Under the pieces are notes generated by a model that saw nothing but the letters and a program-made list of their open reading frames with translations, searched no databases and was not told the origin of the DNA. Made by a program: the position numbers and the translations under genes. Source: Rhizobacter sp. OV335 (GTDB taxonomy: Bacteria > Pseudomonadota > Gammaproteobacteria > Burkholderiales > Burkholderiaceae_C). From it: a stretch of 64,000 nt of DNA. Positions 45,828 through 52,887 of this stretch are shown one piece after another. The DNA is taken from positions 1 to 64,000 of the forward strand of contig NZ_FRCQ01000005.1 of NCBI RefSeq assembly GCF_900142965.1. The letters are read 5' to 3'. How positions within the stretch are numbered: the first letter of the stretch is position 1; every line of letters begins with the position of its first letter.

Positions 45828-46405
45828 GGCGCGCGGGTCTCGACGATCTTCATCGTCGAGCGGTCACCGCCGGCCAGTTGCACCTGCACCTCGGTCAGCG
45901 CGGCGCGCACGCCGCTGACCGTGACGCGCGCGACCTGCTCGCGCAGCAGCGGCTCGCGCGGCACCAGCTCGAGCGTCCATTGGTCGAGGCTGCCGCTGAA
46001 CTGCAGCGTGAAATGGCGGTCGAGCAGCTCGCGGTTGCCGGTCAGCGTGCCGCGCACCGCCTCGACCAGCACCTGGGCTTCGGGCACGGTGTCCAGCGGC
46101 ACGCTGCGGCTGCGGCTGCCCTGGCTCATCGTCAGCGTGTTGCCGGCCACGGCCAGGCGTTCGCGGCGCGGCTTCAGCGTTTCGCGCACGAAGGTGTCGG
46201 GCGCCGCGAAGCTCAGCCGGCCGGACGATTCGAGCGTGCGCGTCATGTCCTGCAGCGTGACCTGGCGCTGCTCGGTGAACGTGGCCTCGCCCGATTTCAC
46301 CGTGGCCAGCAGCTGCAGCAGGCTGCCCACGTCGGCAGGCGCGGCCCACGTGGCGGTGCTCACCAGCGCCAGCATCCACCAGACGAGCTTGCGCAGGGAT
46401 GTCAT
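45824..46405 (-). CDS. LolA-like periplasmic lipid carrier
   Basis: 193 residues with a signal peptide (MTSLRKLVWWMLALVSTATW, cleavage after Ala near residue 22). The LolA-like beta-sheet fold is suggested by SGEATFTEQRQVTL, SSGRLSFAAPDTFVRET and FSGSLDQWTLELVPREPLL. It probably carries the aryl-polyene lipid from the MMPL exporter to the outer membrane. Overlaps both neighbours by 4 bases. Confidence 0.88.
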   Translation of the reverse strand: MTSLRKLVWWMLALVSTATWAAPADVGSLLQLLATVKSGEATFTEQRQVTLQDMTRTLESSGRLSFAAPDTFVRETLKPRRERLAVAGNTLTMSQGSRSRSVPLDTVPEAQVLVEAVRGTLTGNRELLDRHFTLQFSGSLDQWTLELVPREPLLREQVARVTVSGVRAALTEVQVQLAGGDRSTMKIVETRAP

Positions 46406-47325
46406 GGTTTCCAGAAGTCGTAGAAGTTGAACCAGTTGAACGGCTGCTCGCGGCACAGCGTTTCGAGCAGCGCCACGTAGCGCCGCTGCACGTCGGCGAT
46501 GGCCGCATCCTGCGCCTCCCGGCCGGTGGGTCGCTCGCTCAGGTCGGCCAGCGGCACGAAGCGCAACTCGTAGCGGTTGCCGCCGAGGTACAAGCCGGTC
46601 ATGAACACGACCGGCCGGCGCAGCAGCGCGGCGAGCCGGAACGGGCCGTCGGAGAACGTCGCCTCGTCGCCGAGGAAGGGCAGGCGGTGGCTGACCGAGC
46701 GGGCCGATGCGGCACCCGGCACGCTGCGGTCGCCGAGCAGGCCGGCGACACCGCCGTCGTCGAGCCAGTTGCGCAGGCGCAGCATCGACTCGAGCTGCCC
46801 GAGCGCGATGATGTGCAGCGGCGTGTCGGGTGCGATCGCCTTCAGCGTGGCGTTGATCATCCGCGCATTGTCTTCGTACATCACCATCGCGACCCGCAGC
46901 CCGGCGCGCGACTGCCCGAGCGCGCGCATCACCTCGAAGCTGCCGAGGTGCGCGCCGATCAGCAGCGCGCCCTGGCCGCGGGCGAGCACGGCGTCGAAGT
47001 GCGCGCTGCCTTCGATGCGGATGTCGAAGCCGTCGAAGCGCTGCTGCAGCAGGTAGACGCGGTCGAGCACGGTCGACGCGAACGCGTGCAGGTGGCGCAG
47101 CCGCTCGCCGAAGGTGGGGGCTCGGCCGAGCACGCGCCGCAGGTACTGCGCCGAGGCCCGCGAAGGCGCACCGCTGAACCACAGGAAGTACAGCGCGATC
47201 GGGCCGAGCAGCAGGCGTGCGACCGGCCGGCCGAGGCCGACCGCGATGCGCCGCATCAGCGTCAGCGTCCACAGGTTGCTGCGCTCGCGCTGGGCGGTCC
47301 AGGTGCCGTCGGCGGGTGTCGTCAT
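46402..47325 (-). CDS. LpxL-like lysophospholipid acyltransferase
   Basis: 307 residues. An N-terminal membrane-associated helix (LLLGPIALYFLWFSG) precedes the acyltransferase core. The HX4(D/E) motif is IGAHLGSFEV (His126, Glu131), followed by LLGDRSVPGA. It probably transfers the ACP-bound polyene onto a lipid or sugar acceptor to anchor it in the membrane. Overlaps the upstream dehydratase and downstream LolA-like gene by 4 bases each. Confidence 0.9.
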   Translation of the reverse strand: MTTPADGTWTAQRERSNLWTLTLMRRIAVGLGRPVARLLLGPIALYFLWFSGAPSRASAQYLRRVLGRAPTFGERLRHLHAFASTVLDRVYLLQQRFDGFDIRIEGSAHFDAVLARGQGALLIGAHLGSFEVMRALGQSRAGLRVAMVMYEDNARMINATLKAIAPDTPLHIIALGQLESMLRLRNWLDDGGVAGLLGDRSVPGAASARSVSHRLPFLGDEATFSDGPFRLAALLRRPVVFMTGLYLGGNRYELRFVPLADLSERPTGREAQDAAIADVQRRYVALLETLCREQPFNWFNFYDFWKP

Positions 47326-47642
47326 CGGGCCGTCGGCGACAGGTCGAAATGCCCGCTCGCGCAGCGCGTCGCCTGCCCGTCGACGAGCTGGCTGACCTCG
47401 AAGCGCAGGCGCGTCGCTGCGGCATCGACGGCATCCCAGTCGATGCGCAGCTCGGCATCGGGCCCGACCGTCGCGACGAACTTGACGGCGCCGACCTGCA
47501 GCGGATCGAGCGCGATGCCGTGCGAGCGCACCGCCTCGACCACCTCGGCCAGCAGCAGCACGCCGGGCACGATCGGCCGGCCGGGGAAGTGCCCCGCGAA
47601 GGCCGGGTGCGAAGCCGGGATGCGCACGGTCGCGACAGGCAT
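47322..47642 (-). CDS. FabZ-like hotdog dehydratase (short)
   Basis: 106 residues. The FabZ-like motif HPAFAGHFPGRPIVPGVLLL has the catalytic His and the helix Glu follows (AEVVEAV). It is shorter than housekeeping FabZ (~150 residues), as is common for cluster dehydratases. It supplies the second dehydration activity of the polyene cluster. A 9-base gap separates it from the AMP-ligase gene; it overlaps the acyltransferase by ATGA. Confidence 0.88.
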   Translation of the reverse strand: MPVATVRIPASHPAFAGHFPGRPIVPGVLLLAEVVEAVRSHGIALDPLQVGAVKFVATVGPDAELRIDWDAVDAAATRLRFEVSQLVDGQATRCASGHFDLSPTAR

Positions 47643-47651
47643 GCGGGCGGC

Positions 47652-49019
47652 CTACTGGAGGTGCTCGGCCGCGAGCGCGGCCAGGCGTTGCGCCGGCAGC
47701 TTGCCGGTGGCGTCGCGCGGCAGCGCCGGCAGCAGCACGATGCGCCGCGGCAGCAGCACCGGGTCGAGCCGCAGCCGCAGCGCGGCGAGCAGCGCCTCGC
47801 GGGTCAGCGTGCCGGTGACGACGAAGGCCACCGTGCGGGCGATGCCCTCGACGCTGTCGGCCGGCGGCAGCCAGAACGCGCCGTCGCGAACGCCGTCGAT
47901 GCTGTTGAGCTGGAAGTTCAGGTGCGACAGCGAGCTGCGTTTGCCGGCGACGTTGATCAGGTCGTTGCTGCGGCCGAGCAGCCGGAAGCGTGTCGGCGAC
48001 AGCACCTCCAGCACGTCGGCGAGCAGCACCGGCTCGGGCACGTGGCCGCCGCTGACGATGCTCTCGCCGCCATCGCCGCGCAGGCGCACGCCGTCGTAGG
48101 TGAGCCATTCGGCACCGTCGGTGGTGCGGCGCGTCGCGACCTGGCCGGCCTCGGTGCAGCCGTAGATCTCGACCAGCGGCGCCTGCCACGCGGCTTCGGC
48201 GCGCGCGGCCATCTGCGGCGACAGCGGCGCGGTGGCCGACAGCACCAGGTCGAGCGGCGGCAGCGCGACGCCCGCATCGAGCAGCGTCTTCAGGTGGAAC
48301 GGCGTGGTCACCAGCACGCGCGGCCGCGGCAGCTGCGCCAGCACCGCGGCGATGTCGGCCGGCAGCAGCGGCTTTTCGGCGGCGAACGATGCGCCGCCCA
48401 GCATCGCGAGCAGCACGGTCGACTCGAAGCCGTACATGTGGTGCGGCGGCACGGTGCCCAGCAGGCTGACGCCGGCGAGGCTGTCGCGGCCCAGGTGGCG
48501 GGCGATGCGCGCGGCCTCGGCGCGGATGTTCTCGACCAGCAGGTCCCAGCGCTTGGCATGGCGTGTCGGCTGGCCGGTGGAGCCGGAGGTCAGCACCTGC
48601 GCGACCACGGTGTCGGGCGCGAAGCAGGGCGTGTCGGTGATGGTGTCGGCGCGGCCCGGCGTGATGTCGTCGAAGCGCAGCGAAGGCAGCGCGTGCGGCC
48701 CGGCGCCGGCTTCGAGCAGGCCGTGCGTGCGCGGGAACAGGCCGAGCAGGCGCTCCACCATGTCCGGCGTGTGGTTCGGCGGCATCAGGTTGAACTGGCC
48801 GCGCTGCATCGCCGCGCCCAGCGACAACGCGAAGCGGTAGCGGTCGTTGCAGACGGCGAGCACGGCGTCGCCATCGGGCAGCTGGCGTGCCAGCGCGTCG
48901 ACATCCGCGAGGTACTGGCGGCGGCTGATCGGCAGGCCGGCGCGCCAGGCGAGCGGCGCGTCGAGCGGCGCGCCGGCGAGCAGCGGCAGTGTCTGCGGCA
49001 ACGACGGGCCGGCGCTCAT
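47652..49019 (-). CDS. AMP-dependent acyl-CoA/ACP ligase
   Basis: 455 residues. The ATP/AMP motif LTSGSTGQPTRHAKRW is at about residues 143-158. YGCTEAGQVATR, the adenylate Asp region TYDGVRLRGDGG, LLGRSNDLINVAGKR and C-terminal PRDATGKLPAQRL (catalytic Lys) follow. In aryl-polyene clusters this enzyme activates the aromatic starter, commonly 4-hydroxybenzoate-like, for loading on ACP. No ammonia-lyase or chorismatase that would make the starter is in the window. The start overlaps the membrane-protein stop by ATGA. Confidence 0.92.
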   Translation of the reverse strand: MSAGPSLPQTLPLLAGAPLDAPLAWRAGLPISRRQYLADVDALARQLPDGDAVLAVCNDRYRFALSLGAAMQRGQFNLMPPNHTPDMVERLLGLFPRTHGLLEAGAGPHALPSLRFDDITPGRADTITDTPCFAPDTVVAQVLTSGSTGQPTRHAKRWDLLVENIRAEAARIARHLGRDSLAGVSLLGTVPPHHMYGFESTVLLAMLGGASFAAEKPLLPADIAAVLAQLPRPRVLVTTPFHLKTLLDAGVALPPLDLVLSATAPLSPQMAARAEAAWQAPLVEIYGCTEAGQVATRRTTDGAEWLTYDGVRLRGDGGESIVSGGHVPEPVLLADVLEVLSPTRFRLLGRSNDLINVAGKRSSLSHLNFQLNSIDGVRDGAFWLPPADSVEGIARTVAFVVTGTLTREALLAALRLRLDPVLLPRRIVLLPALPRDATGKLPAQRLAALAAEHLQ

Positions 49020-49651
49020 CACGGCGTGTCGGAGGCGGCGGCGCTCGCGCGGTAGGCGCGCACGGCGTCGAGGAAGGCGACGCGTTCGAACTCGGGGTGC
49101 AGCCGGTAGCGCAGCAGGTACTCGATGGCGAACATCGCGACCAGCGAGACCGGCGTCAGCACGTTGGCGAACAGCGACCAGGCGGCGAGCGGCGCGAAGC
49201 CGAACAGCAGGAAGGAGCTGCCGGCGATCGCGAGGAAGTAGACCGTCCAGGCCACGGTGACGTGCCGCGTGTAGACCACCATCGTCGGCTGCATCGGATC
49301 GTGCAGGCGGCGCGCCAGTTGCGTGATGAAGGGTTCGCGCCCGCCGCGCAGCGTGCGGCCGAACCACCAGGCGAGGCCCAGGTGGATGCCGGCATGCTGG
49401 GCCAGGTACAGCCACGAGACCGGCAGCCGCGAGCCGTTGAGCAGCACCGCGACGGCGAGCGCCGCGAGCACCAGCGCGACCAGCCGGTTGCCCGCCTGCC
49501 ACAGGCCCCACAGCGCGGCGCCGACCATCGGGCCGAGCAAGGTGAGCAGCGCCAGCACCGAGCCGGCGTCGCGGCTGACGAGGTGGTGCGCGAGCAGCGC
49601 ATACGCCCCGAGGCCGACGGCGGCCAGACCCCAGCGGGCATGCGCGTTCAT
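49019..49651 (-). CDS. COG4648-type predicted membrane protein of the polyene cluster
   Basis: 210 residues with six or seven hydrophobic helices (LAAVGLGAYALLAHHLV, VLALLTLLGPMVGAALWGLW, ALVLAALAVAVLL, VAWTVYFLAIAGSSFLLFGF, LFANVLTPVSLVAMFAIEYL). The tandem HAGIHLGLAWWFGRTL and HVTVAWT segments match the membrane protein seen in aryl-polyene and xanthomonadin clusters. Its role is undefined, perhaps membrane assembly of the synthase. It is 4 bases after the ACP gene and overlaps the ligase start. Confidence 0.86.
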   Translation of the reverse strand: MNAHARWGLAAVGLGAYALLAHHLVSRDAGSVLALLTLLGPMVGAALWGLWQAGNRLVALVLAALAVAVLLNGSRLPVSWLYLAQHAGIHLGLAWWFGRTLRGGREPFITQLARRLHDPMQPTMVVYTRHVTVAWTVYFLAIAGSSFLLFGFAPLAAWSLFANVLTPVSLVAMFAIEYLLRYRLHPEFERVAFLDAVRAYRASAAASDTP

Positions 49652-49655
49652 GGCG

Positions 49656-49925
49656 TCACTGGGTTCGGTGCGTGGCGATGTGGCCGGCCAGGCTGCGCAG
49701 CGACGAGAAGATGCGCAGGTTGTCCTCGTCGCCCGAGCGCAGCTGGAAGCCGTAGCGCTTGGACACGACGAGCGCCAGTTCGAGGATGTCGATCGAATCG
49801 AGCCCGAGGCCTTCGCCATACAGCGGTGCATCGGGGTCGATGGCGCCGGGGGCGATCTCCAGGTTGAGGGATTCGACCAGGAGCGTGCCGACTTCCGGCA
49901 ACAGGGGGGTGTCAGCTGAACTCAT
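49656..49925 (-). CDS. Acyl carrier protein of the polyene cluster
   Basis: 89 residues. The phosphopantetheine site is GLDSIDILEL with Ser44. It carries the starter and growing polyene chain. It is the first gene of the minus-strand operon. Only one ACP is visible, whereas characterised aryl-polyene clusters usually have two. The promoter should lie in 49926-50070, shared with the divergent methyltransferase. Confidence 0.93.
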   Translation of the reverse strand: MSSADTPLLPEVGTLLVESLNLEIAPGAIDPDAPLYGEGLGLDSIDILELALVVSKRYGFQLRSGDEDNLRIFSSLRSLAGHIATHRTQ

Positions 49926-50070
49926 GCAGTCTCGGGCTACTTGCTACTCGTGCGGATGGGCCTGTGCAGTGGGGTCCGCACAATCAAAGTGCGCGATTTT
50001 AGCGGAGCCCGGGTTGCGGCATCCGTCACAGGCCGTACCATCGCCCGACCCTGGCCACCGTCTGCAGCCC
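49926..50070. promoter_or_regulatory. Divergent promoter region between polyene operon and methyltransferase
   Basis: 145 bases with no gene. On the minus strand CTAAAATCGCGCAC (about 49989-50002) offers a TAAAAT -10 box for the operon. An inverted repeat GCAC-AATCAAA-GTGC (49978-49992) lies next to it and could be an operator. The assignment is tentative. Confidence 0.45.
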
Positions 50071-50868
50071 ATGCCCGACCGCGTTGATCGCGTTCCGCCC
50101 GCTCGCTCTTCGCCCGAGTCGGTCGACGGCGTGGTGCACCTGCCGCACAGTGCGCTGACCGCCTACTACCCCGACGGCGACGCCCAGGCCCGCGAGCGCT
50201 TCATCCGCACGGCCTTCGACGACACCGCGGGCGACTACAACCGCCTCGAGCGCATCCTCGGCCTGGGCACCGGGTCGTGGTACCGCCGCCAGGCGCTGCT
50301 GCGCGCGGGCCTGGCGCCCGGCATGCAGGTGCTCGACCTCGGGATGGGCACCGGGCTGGTGTCGCATGAAATCCTGCACGTGACGAACGAGCCGCAGCGG
50401 TTGATCGGCGTCGACCCGAGCCCGGGGATGATGGCGCAGGCCCACCTGCCGCCCCAGGTCCGCTGCCTGGTGGGCCGGGCCGAGGCGCTGCCGGTGCCCG
50501 ACGCGAGCATCGATTTCCTGGTGATGGGCTATGCGCTGCGCCACATCGAGGATTTCTCGGTCGCCTGCGCCGAATTCCGCCGCGTGCTGAAGCCGGGCGG
50601 GCGGCTGCTGATCCTCGAGATCACCAAGCCGGGCGGGCGCATCGCCACCGCGCTGCTCAAGCTCTACATGCGCGGCGCGCTGCCGCTGCTGGCGCGCTTC
50701 GTCTCGAAGGCCGAGGGCACGCCCCGGCTGTGGCGCTACTACTGGGACACCATTGCCGCCTGCGTGGCGCCGGCCGAGGTGCTGGCGACCTTGCGCGCGG
50801 CCGGCCTGCACGATGCGGGCCGCTATGTGGAACTCGGCATCTTCTCGGAATACGGAGCCCGCGGCTGA
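50071..50868 (+). CDS. Class I SAM-dependent methyltransferase (UbiE-like)
   Basis: 265 residues. Motif I is MQVLDLGMGTGLVSHEI, with IGVDPSPGMMAQA, DFLVMGYALRHIEDF and FRRVLKPGGRLLILEITKPG, as in UbiE/COQ5-type enzymes. It is divergent from the polyene operon across 145 bases. Aryl-polyene clusters often include a methyltransferase modifying the aromatic head, so a role there is plausible, but a quinone or other substrate is possible. The stop overlaps the thioesterase start (TGATG). Confidence 0.87.
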   Translation: MPDRVDRVPPARSSPESVDGVVHLPHSALTAYYPDGDAQARERFIRTAFDDTAGDYNRLERILGLGTGSWYRRQALLRAGLAPGMQVLDLGMGTGLVSHEILHVTNEPQRLIGVDPSPGMMAQAHLPPQVRCLVGRAEALPVPDASIDFLVMGYALRHIEDFSVACAEFRRVLKPGGRLLILEITKPGGRIATALLKLYMRGALPLLARFVSKAEGTPRLWRYYWDTIAACVAPAEVLATLRAAGLHDAGRYVELGIFSEYGARG

Positions 50869-51344
50869 TGAACCTGCCTTCGCATCAACTGACCATGACG
50901 GTGCTGATGACGCCCGACATGGCGAACTTCACCGGCAACGTGCACGGGGGCAGCGTCCTGAAGCTGCTCGACCAGGTGGCCTACGCCTGCGCGAGCCGCT
51001 ATGCGGGACGCTACGTGGTGACGCTGTCGGTCGACCAGGTCACGTTCAGGCAGCCGATCCACGTCGGCGAGCTGGTGACCTTCCTCGCGTCGGTCAACCA
51101 CACCGGCAACACCTCGATGGAGATCGGCATCAAGGTCATCACCGAGAACATCCGCACGCAGACGGTGCGGCATGCCAACAGCTGCTTCTTCACGATGGTC
51201 GCGATGGACGACGAGCGCCGGCCGGCCACGGTGCCGCCGCTGGTGCCGGTGACGCCCGACGAGATCCGCCGCAGCAAGGCGGCCCAGGTGCGGCGCCAGC
51301 TGCGCCAGGAGTTCGAGCAGCGCGCCACGTCGATGAAGCCTTGA
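50868..51344 (+). CDS. Hotdog acyl-CoA thioesterase (YciA/BFIT-like)
   Basis: 158 residues. The acyl-CoA thioesterase motif is NFTGNVHGGSVLKLLDQVAY with the catalytic-type Asp, followed by VTLSVDQVTFRQPIHVGELV and NTSMEIGIKVITENIRT. It hydrolyses acyl-CoAs in the cytoplasm. Coupled by TGATG to the methyltransferase, it could be the thioesterase that aryl-polyene clusters usually contain, or a general housekeeping enzyme. Confidence 0.9.
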   Translation: MNLPSHQLTMTVLMTPDMANFTGNVHGGSVLKLLDQVAYACASRYAGRYVVTLSVDQVTFRQPIHVGELVTFLASVNHTGNTSMEIGIKVITENIRTQTVRHANSCFFTMVAMDDERRPATVPPLVPVTPDEIRRSKAAQVRRQLRQEFEQRATSMKP

Positions 51345-51398
51345 CGTGTCGGATGCGGAGTGCACAAATGCGCTCCTCATCAACGACGGAGGAGAGCG

Positions 51399-52103
51399 AT
51401 GAACCTGACGAAACGGGCTGCGGCCGAATTGATTGGAACCTTCTGGCTGGTGCTGGGCGGGTGCGGGAGCGCGGTGCTGGCCGCCGCCTTCCCGAACGTC
51501 GGTATCGGCCTGCTGGGGGTGTCGCTCGCGTTCGGCCTGACGGTGCTGACGATGGCCTTCACGATCGGCCACATCTCGGGCTGCCACCTGAACCCGGCGG
51601 TGTCGATCGGCCTGGTGGCCGGCGGGCGCTTCAAGGCGGCGGAGCTGCCGGCCTACATCGCGGCGCAGGTGATCGGCGGCGTGCTGGGTGCCGCGGTGCT
51701 GTACCTGATCGCAAGCGGCAAGGCCGGCTTCAGCCTGGCCGGCGGGTTGGCGTCGAACGGCTTCGGTGAACACTCGCCGGGCGGCTATTCGGTGATGGCG
51801 GCCTTCGTCTGCGAGGTCGTGATGACCGGCATGTTCCTCGTGATCATCATGGGTGCGACCGACAAGCGCGCGCCGGCCGGCTTCGCGCCGATCGCGATCG
51901 GGCTGGCGCTGACGCTGATCCACCTGATCAGCATCCCGGTGACCAACACCTCGGTGAACCCGGCGCGCAGCACCGGGCCGGCGCTGCTCGTCGGCGACTG
52001 GGCGCTGGCGCAGCTGTGGCTGTTCTGGGTCGCCCCGATCGGCGGCGCGGTGATCGGCGGCGTGCTGTACCGCTGGCTGGGCGGGTCCGACGACAAGGGC
52101 TGA
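51399..52103 (+). CDS. aqpZ: Aquaporin Z
   Basis: 234 residues, six membrane helices plus two half-helices. The NPA motifs are HLNPAVSIG and SVNPARSTG. The selectivity filter is water-type: Phe in AFTIGHISG, His in [15 protein letters not shown] and Arg after the second NPA. Start ATG 51399 follows GGAGGAGAGCG. It passes water across the inner membrane. The single-gene context shows no osmotic partner. Confidence 0.95.
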   Translation: MNLTKRAAAELIGTFWLVLGGCGSAVLAAAFPNVGIGLLGVSLAFGLTVLTMAFTIGHISGCHLNPAVSIGLVAGGRFKAAELPAYIAAQVIGGVLGAAVLYLIASGKAGFSLAGGLASNGFGEHSPGGYSVMAAFVCEVVMTGMFLVIIMGATDKRAPAGFAPIAIGLALTLIHLISIPVTNTSVNPARSTGPALLVGDWALAQLWLFWVAPIGGAVIGGVLYRWLGGSDDKG

Positions 52104-52206
52104 GGCGACAAGGCCCGACATCGTTCTTTACACGCGGGCGGCCAACCCGCGGCTTGGCTGCGGCGTTGCTCCGGGGTGGCGCCGCGTCCGGCGCCCGGAG
52201 ATGTCG

Positions 52207-52704
52207 ATGAACCCGAAGCTTGCGCTGACGCGGCTCGCGTTGCTGGCCCTGGTGGGCAGCACCTTGTCCGGCTGCATCGTCTACCCACGGCCGTACTACG
52301 ACCGGCCTTACGGTCCGCCGCCCGGCGCGGTCGTCGTGCCGCAGGCGCCACCGCCGCCGCGCTATTCGTACAACGACAACGGCCGCGGCCAGGTCACCAA
52401 CATCGAGGTGCTGCGGCAGTACGAGCGGCCGACCGGCGGCGGGGCCGTGCTGGGCGGCATCGTCGGCGCCGCGGTGATCGGCGCGGTGATGGGCGGCCGC
52501 GGCGCGGGGGTCGTCGCCGGCGCGGTGGGCGGAGCGATCGTCGGCAACGAGATCGAGCGCAACCAGGCGCCGGCCTACGACACGTTCCGCATCACGGTGC
52601 GGCTGGACAGCGGCGTGTGGCGGCAGTTCGTCGTCACGCAGCCGAACGGCCTGCGCGTGGGCGACGCGGTGCGCGTCGAAGGCCCCCGGATCTTCCCCGG
52701 CTGA
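52207..52704 (+). CDS. Glycine-zipper outer-membrane lipoprotein
   Basis: 165 residues from ATG 52207, chosen because GGAG lies 6 bases upstream; ATG 52201 is also in frame. The lipoprotein signal ends in the lipobox LSGC with Cys23. A Pro/Tyr-rich stretch (YPRPYYDRPYGPPPG) follows, then a glycine-zipper helix pair (GGAVLGGIVGAAVIGAVMGG, GAGVVAGAVGGAIVG) as in SlyB/17-kDa antigens. A C-terminal beta domain follows (TFRITVRLDSGVWRQFVV). It is probably an envelope-integrity lipoprotein. Confidence 0.88.
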   Translation: MNPKLALTRLALLALVGSTLSGCIVYPRPYYDRPYGPPPGAVVVPQAPPPPRYSYNDNGRGQVTNIEVLRQYERPTGGGAVLGGIVGAAVIGAVMGGRGAGVVAGAVGGAIVGNEIERNQAPAYDTFRITVRLDSGVWRQFVVTQPNGLRVGDAVRVEGPRIFPG

Positions 52705-52706
52705 TC

Positions 52707-52712
52707 TACAAT
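52707..52712 (+). promoter_or_regulatory. Candidate -10 box for the thrS operon leader
   Basis: TACAAT right after the lipoprotein stop, in the context TGATCTACAATCC. No strong -35 is seen at 17 bases. Transcription starting near 52720 would give a leader of about 165 bases before thrS. Confidence 0.5.
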
Positions 52713-52755
52713 CCGGCCTCCCACGAGCAGAGCAGCAAGGACCGAGGAAGGCACC

Positions 52756-52800
52756 ATGGTTATGACACCGCGAACTACGCCGGATTTCAAGAAGGTTTAG
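52756..52800 (+). CDS. Candidate 14-residue Thr-rich leader peptide of the thrS operon
   Basis: ATG 52756 to TAG 52798-52800 encodes MVMTPRTTPDFKKV, with Thr at positions 4, 7 and 8. GAGGAAGG lies 5 bases before the ATG, a strong Shine-Dalgarno. It is followed after ~40 bases by an intrinsic terminator and then thrS. The arrangement is that of an attenuator in which ribosome stalling at Thr codons under charged-tRNA-Thr shortage would favour read-through. The peptide is too short for homology evidence. Confidence 0.62.
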   Translation: MVMTPRTTPDFKKV

Positions 52801-52841
52801 TCGGCCGCGGCTCGTCACGTCTTTACTCGTCATCTCTCTCG

Positions 52842-52868
52842 AAGCGCGGCTCACCCCCGCGCTTTTTT
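52842..52868 (+). terminator. Attenuator-type intrinsic terminator before thrS
   Basis: AAGCGCGG (52842-52849) pairs with CCGCGCTT (52857-52864) around a 7-base loop, followed by six T (52863-52868). It ends 19 bases before the thrS ATG, inside the presumed leader. GCCGCG at 52804-52809, just after the leader-peptide stop, is complementary to CGCGGC at 52845-52850 and could form a competing antiterminator. Confidence 0.75.
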
Positions 52869-52887
52869 GTTTTCAGGAGCTCCTTTC

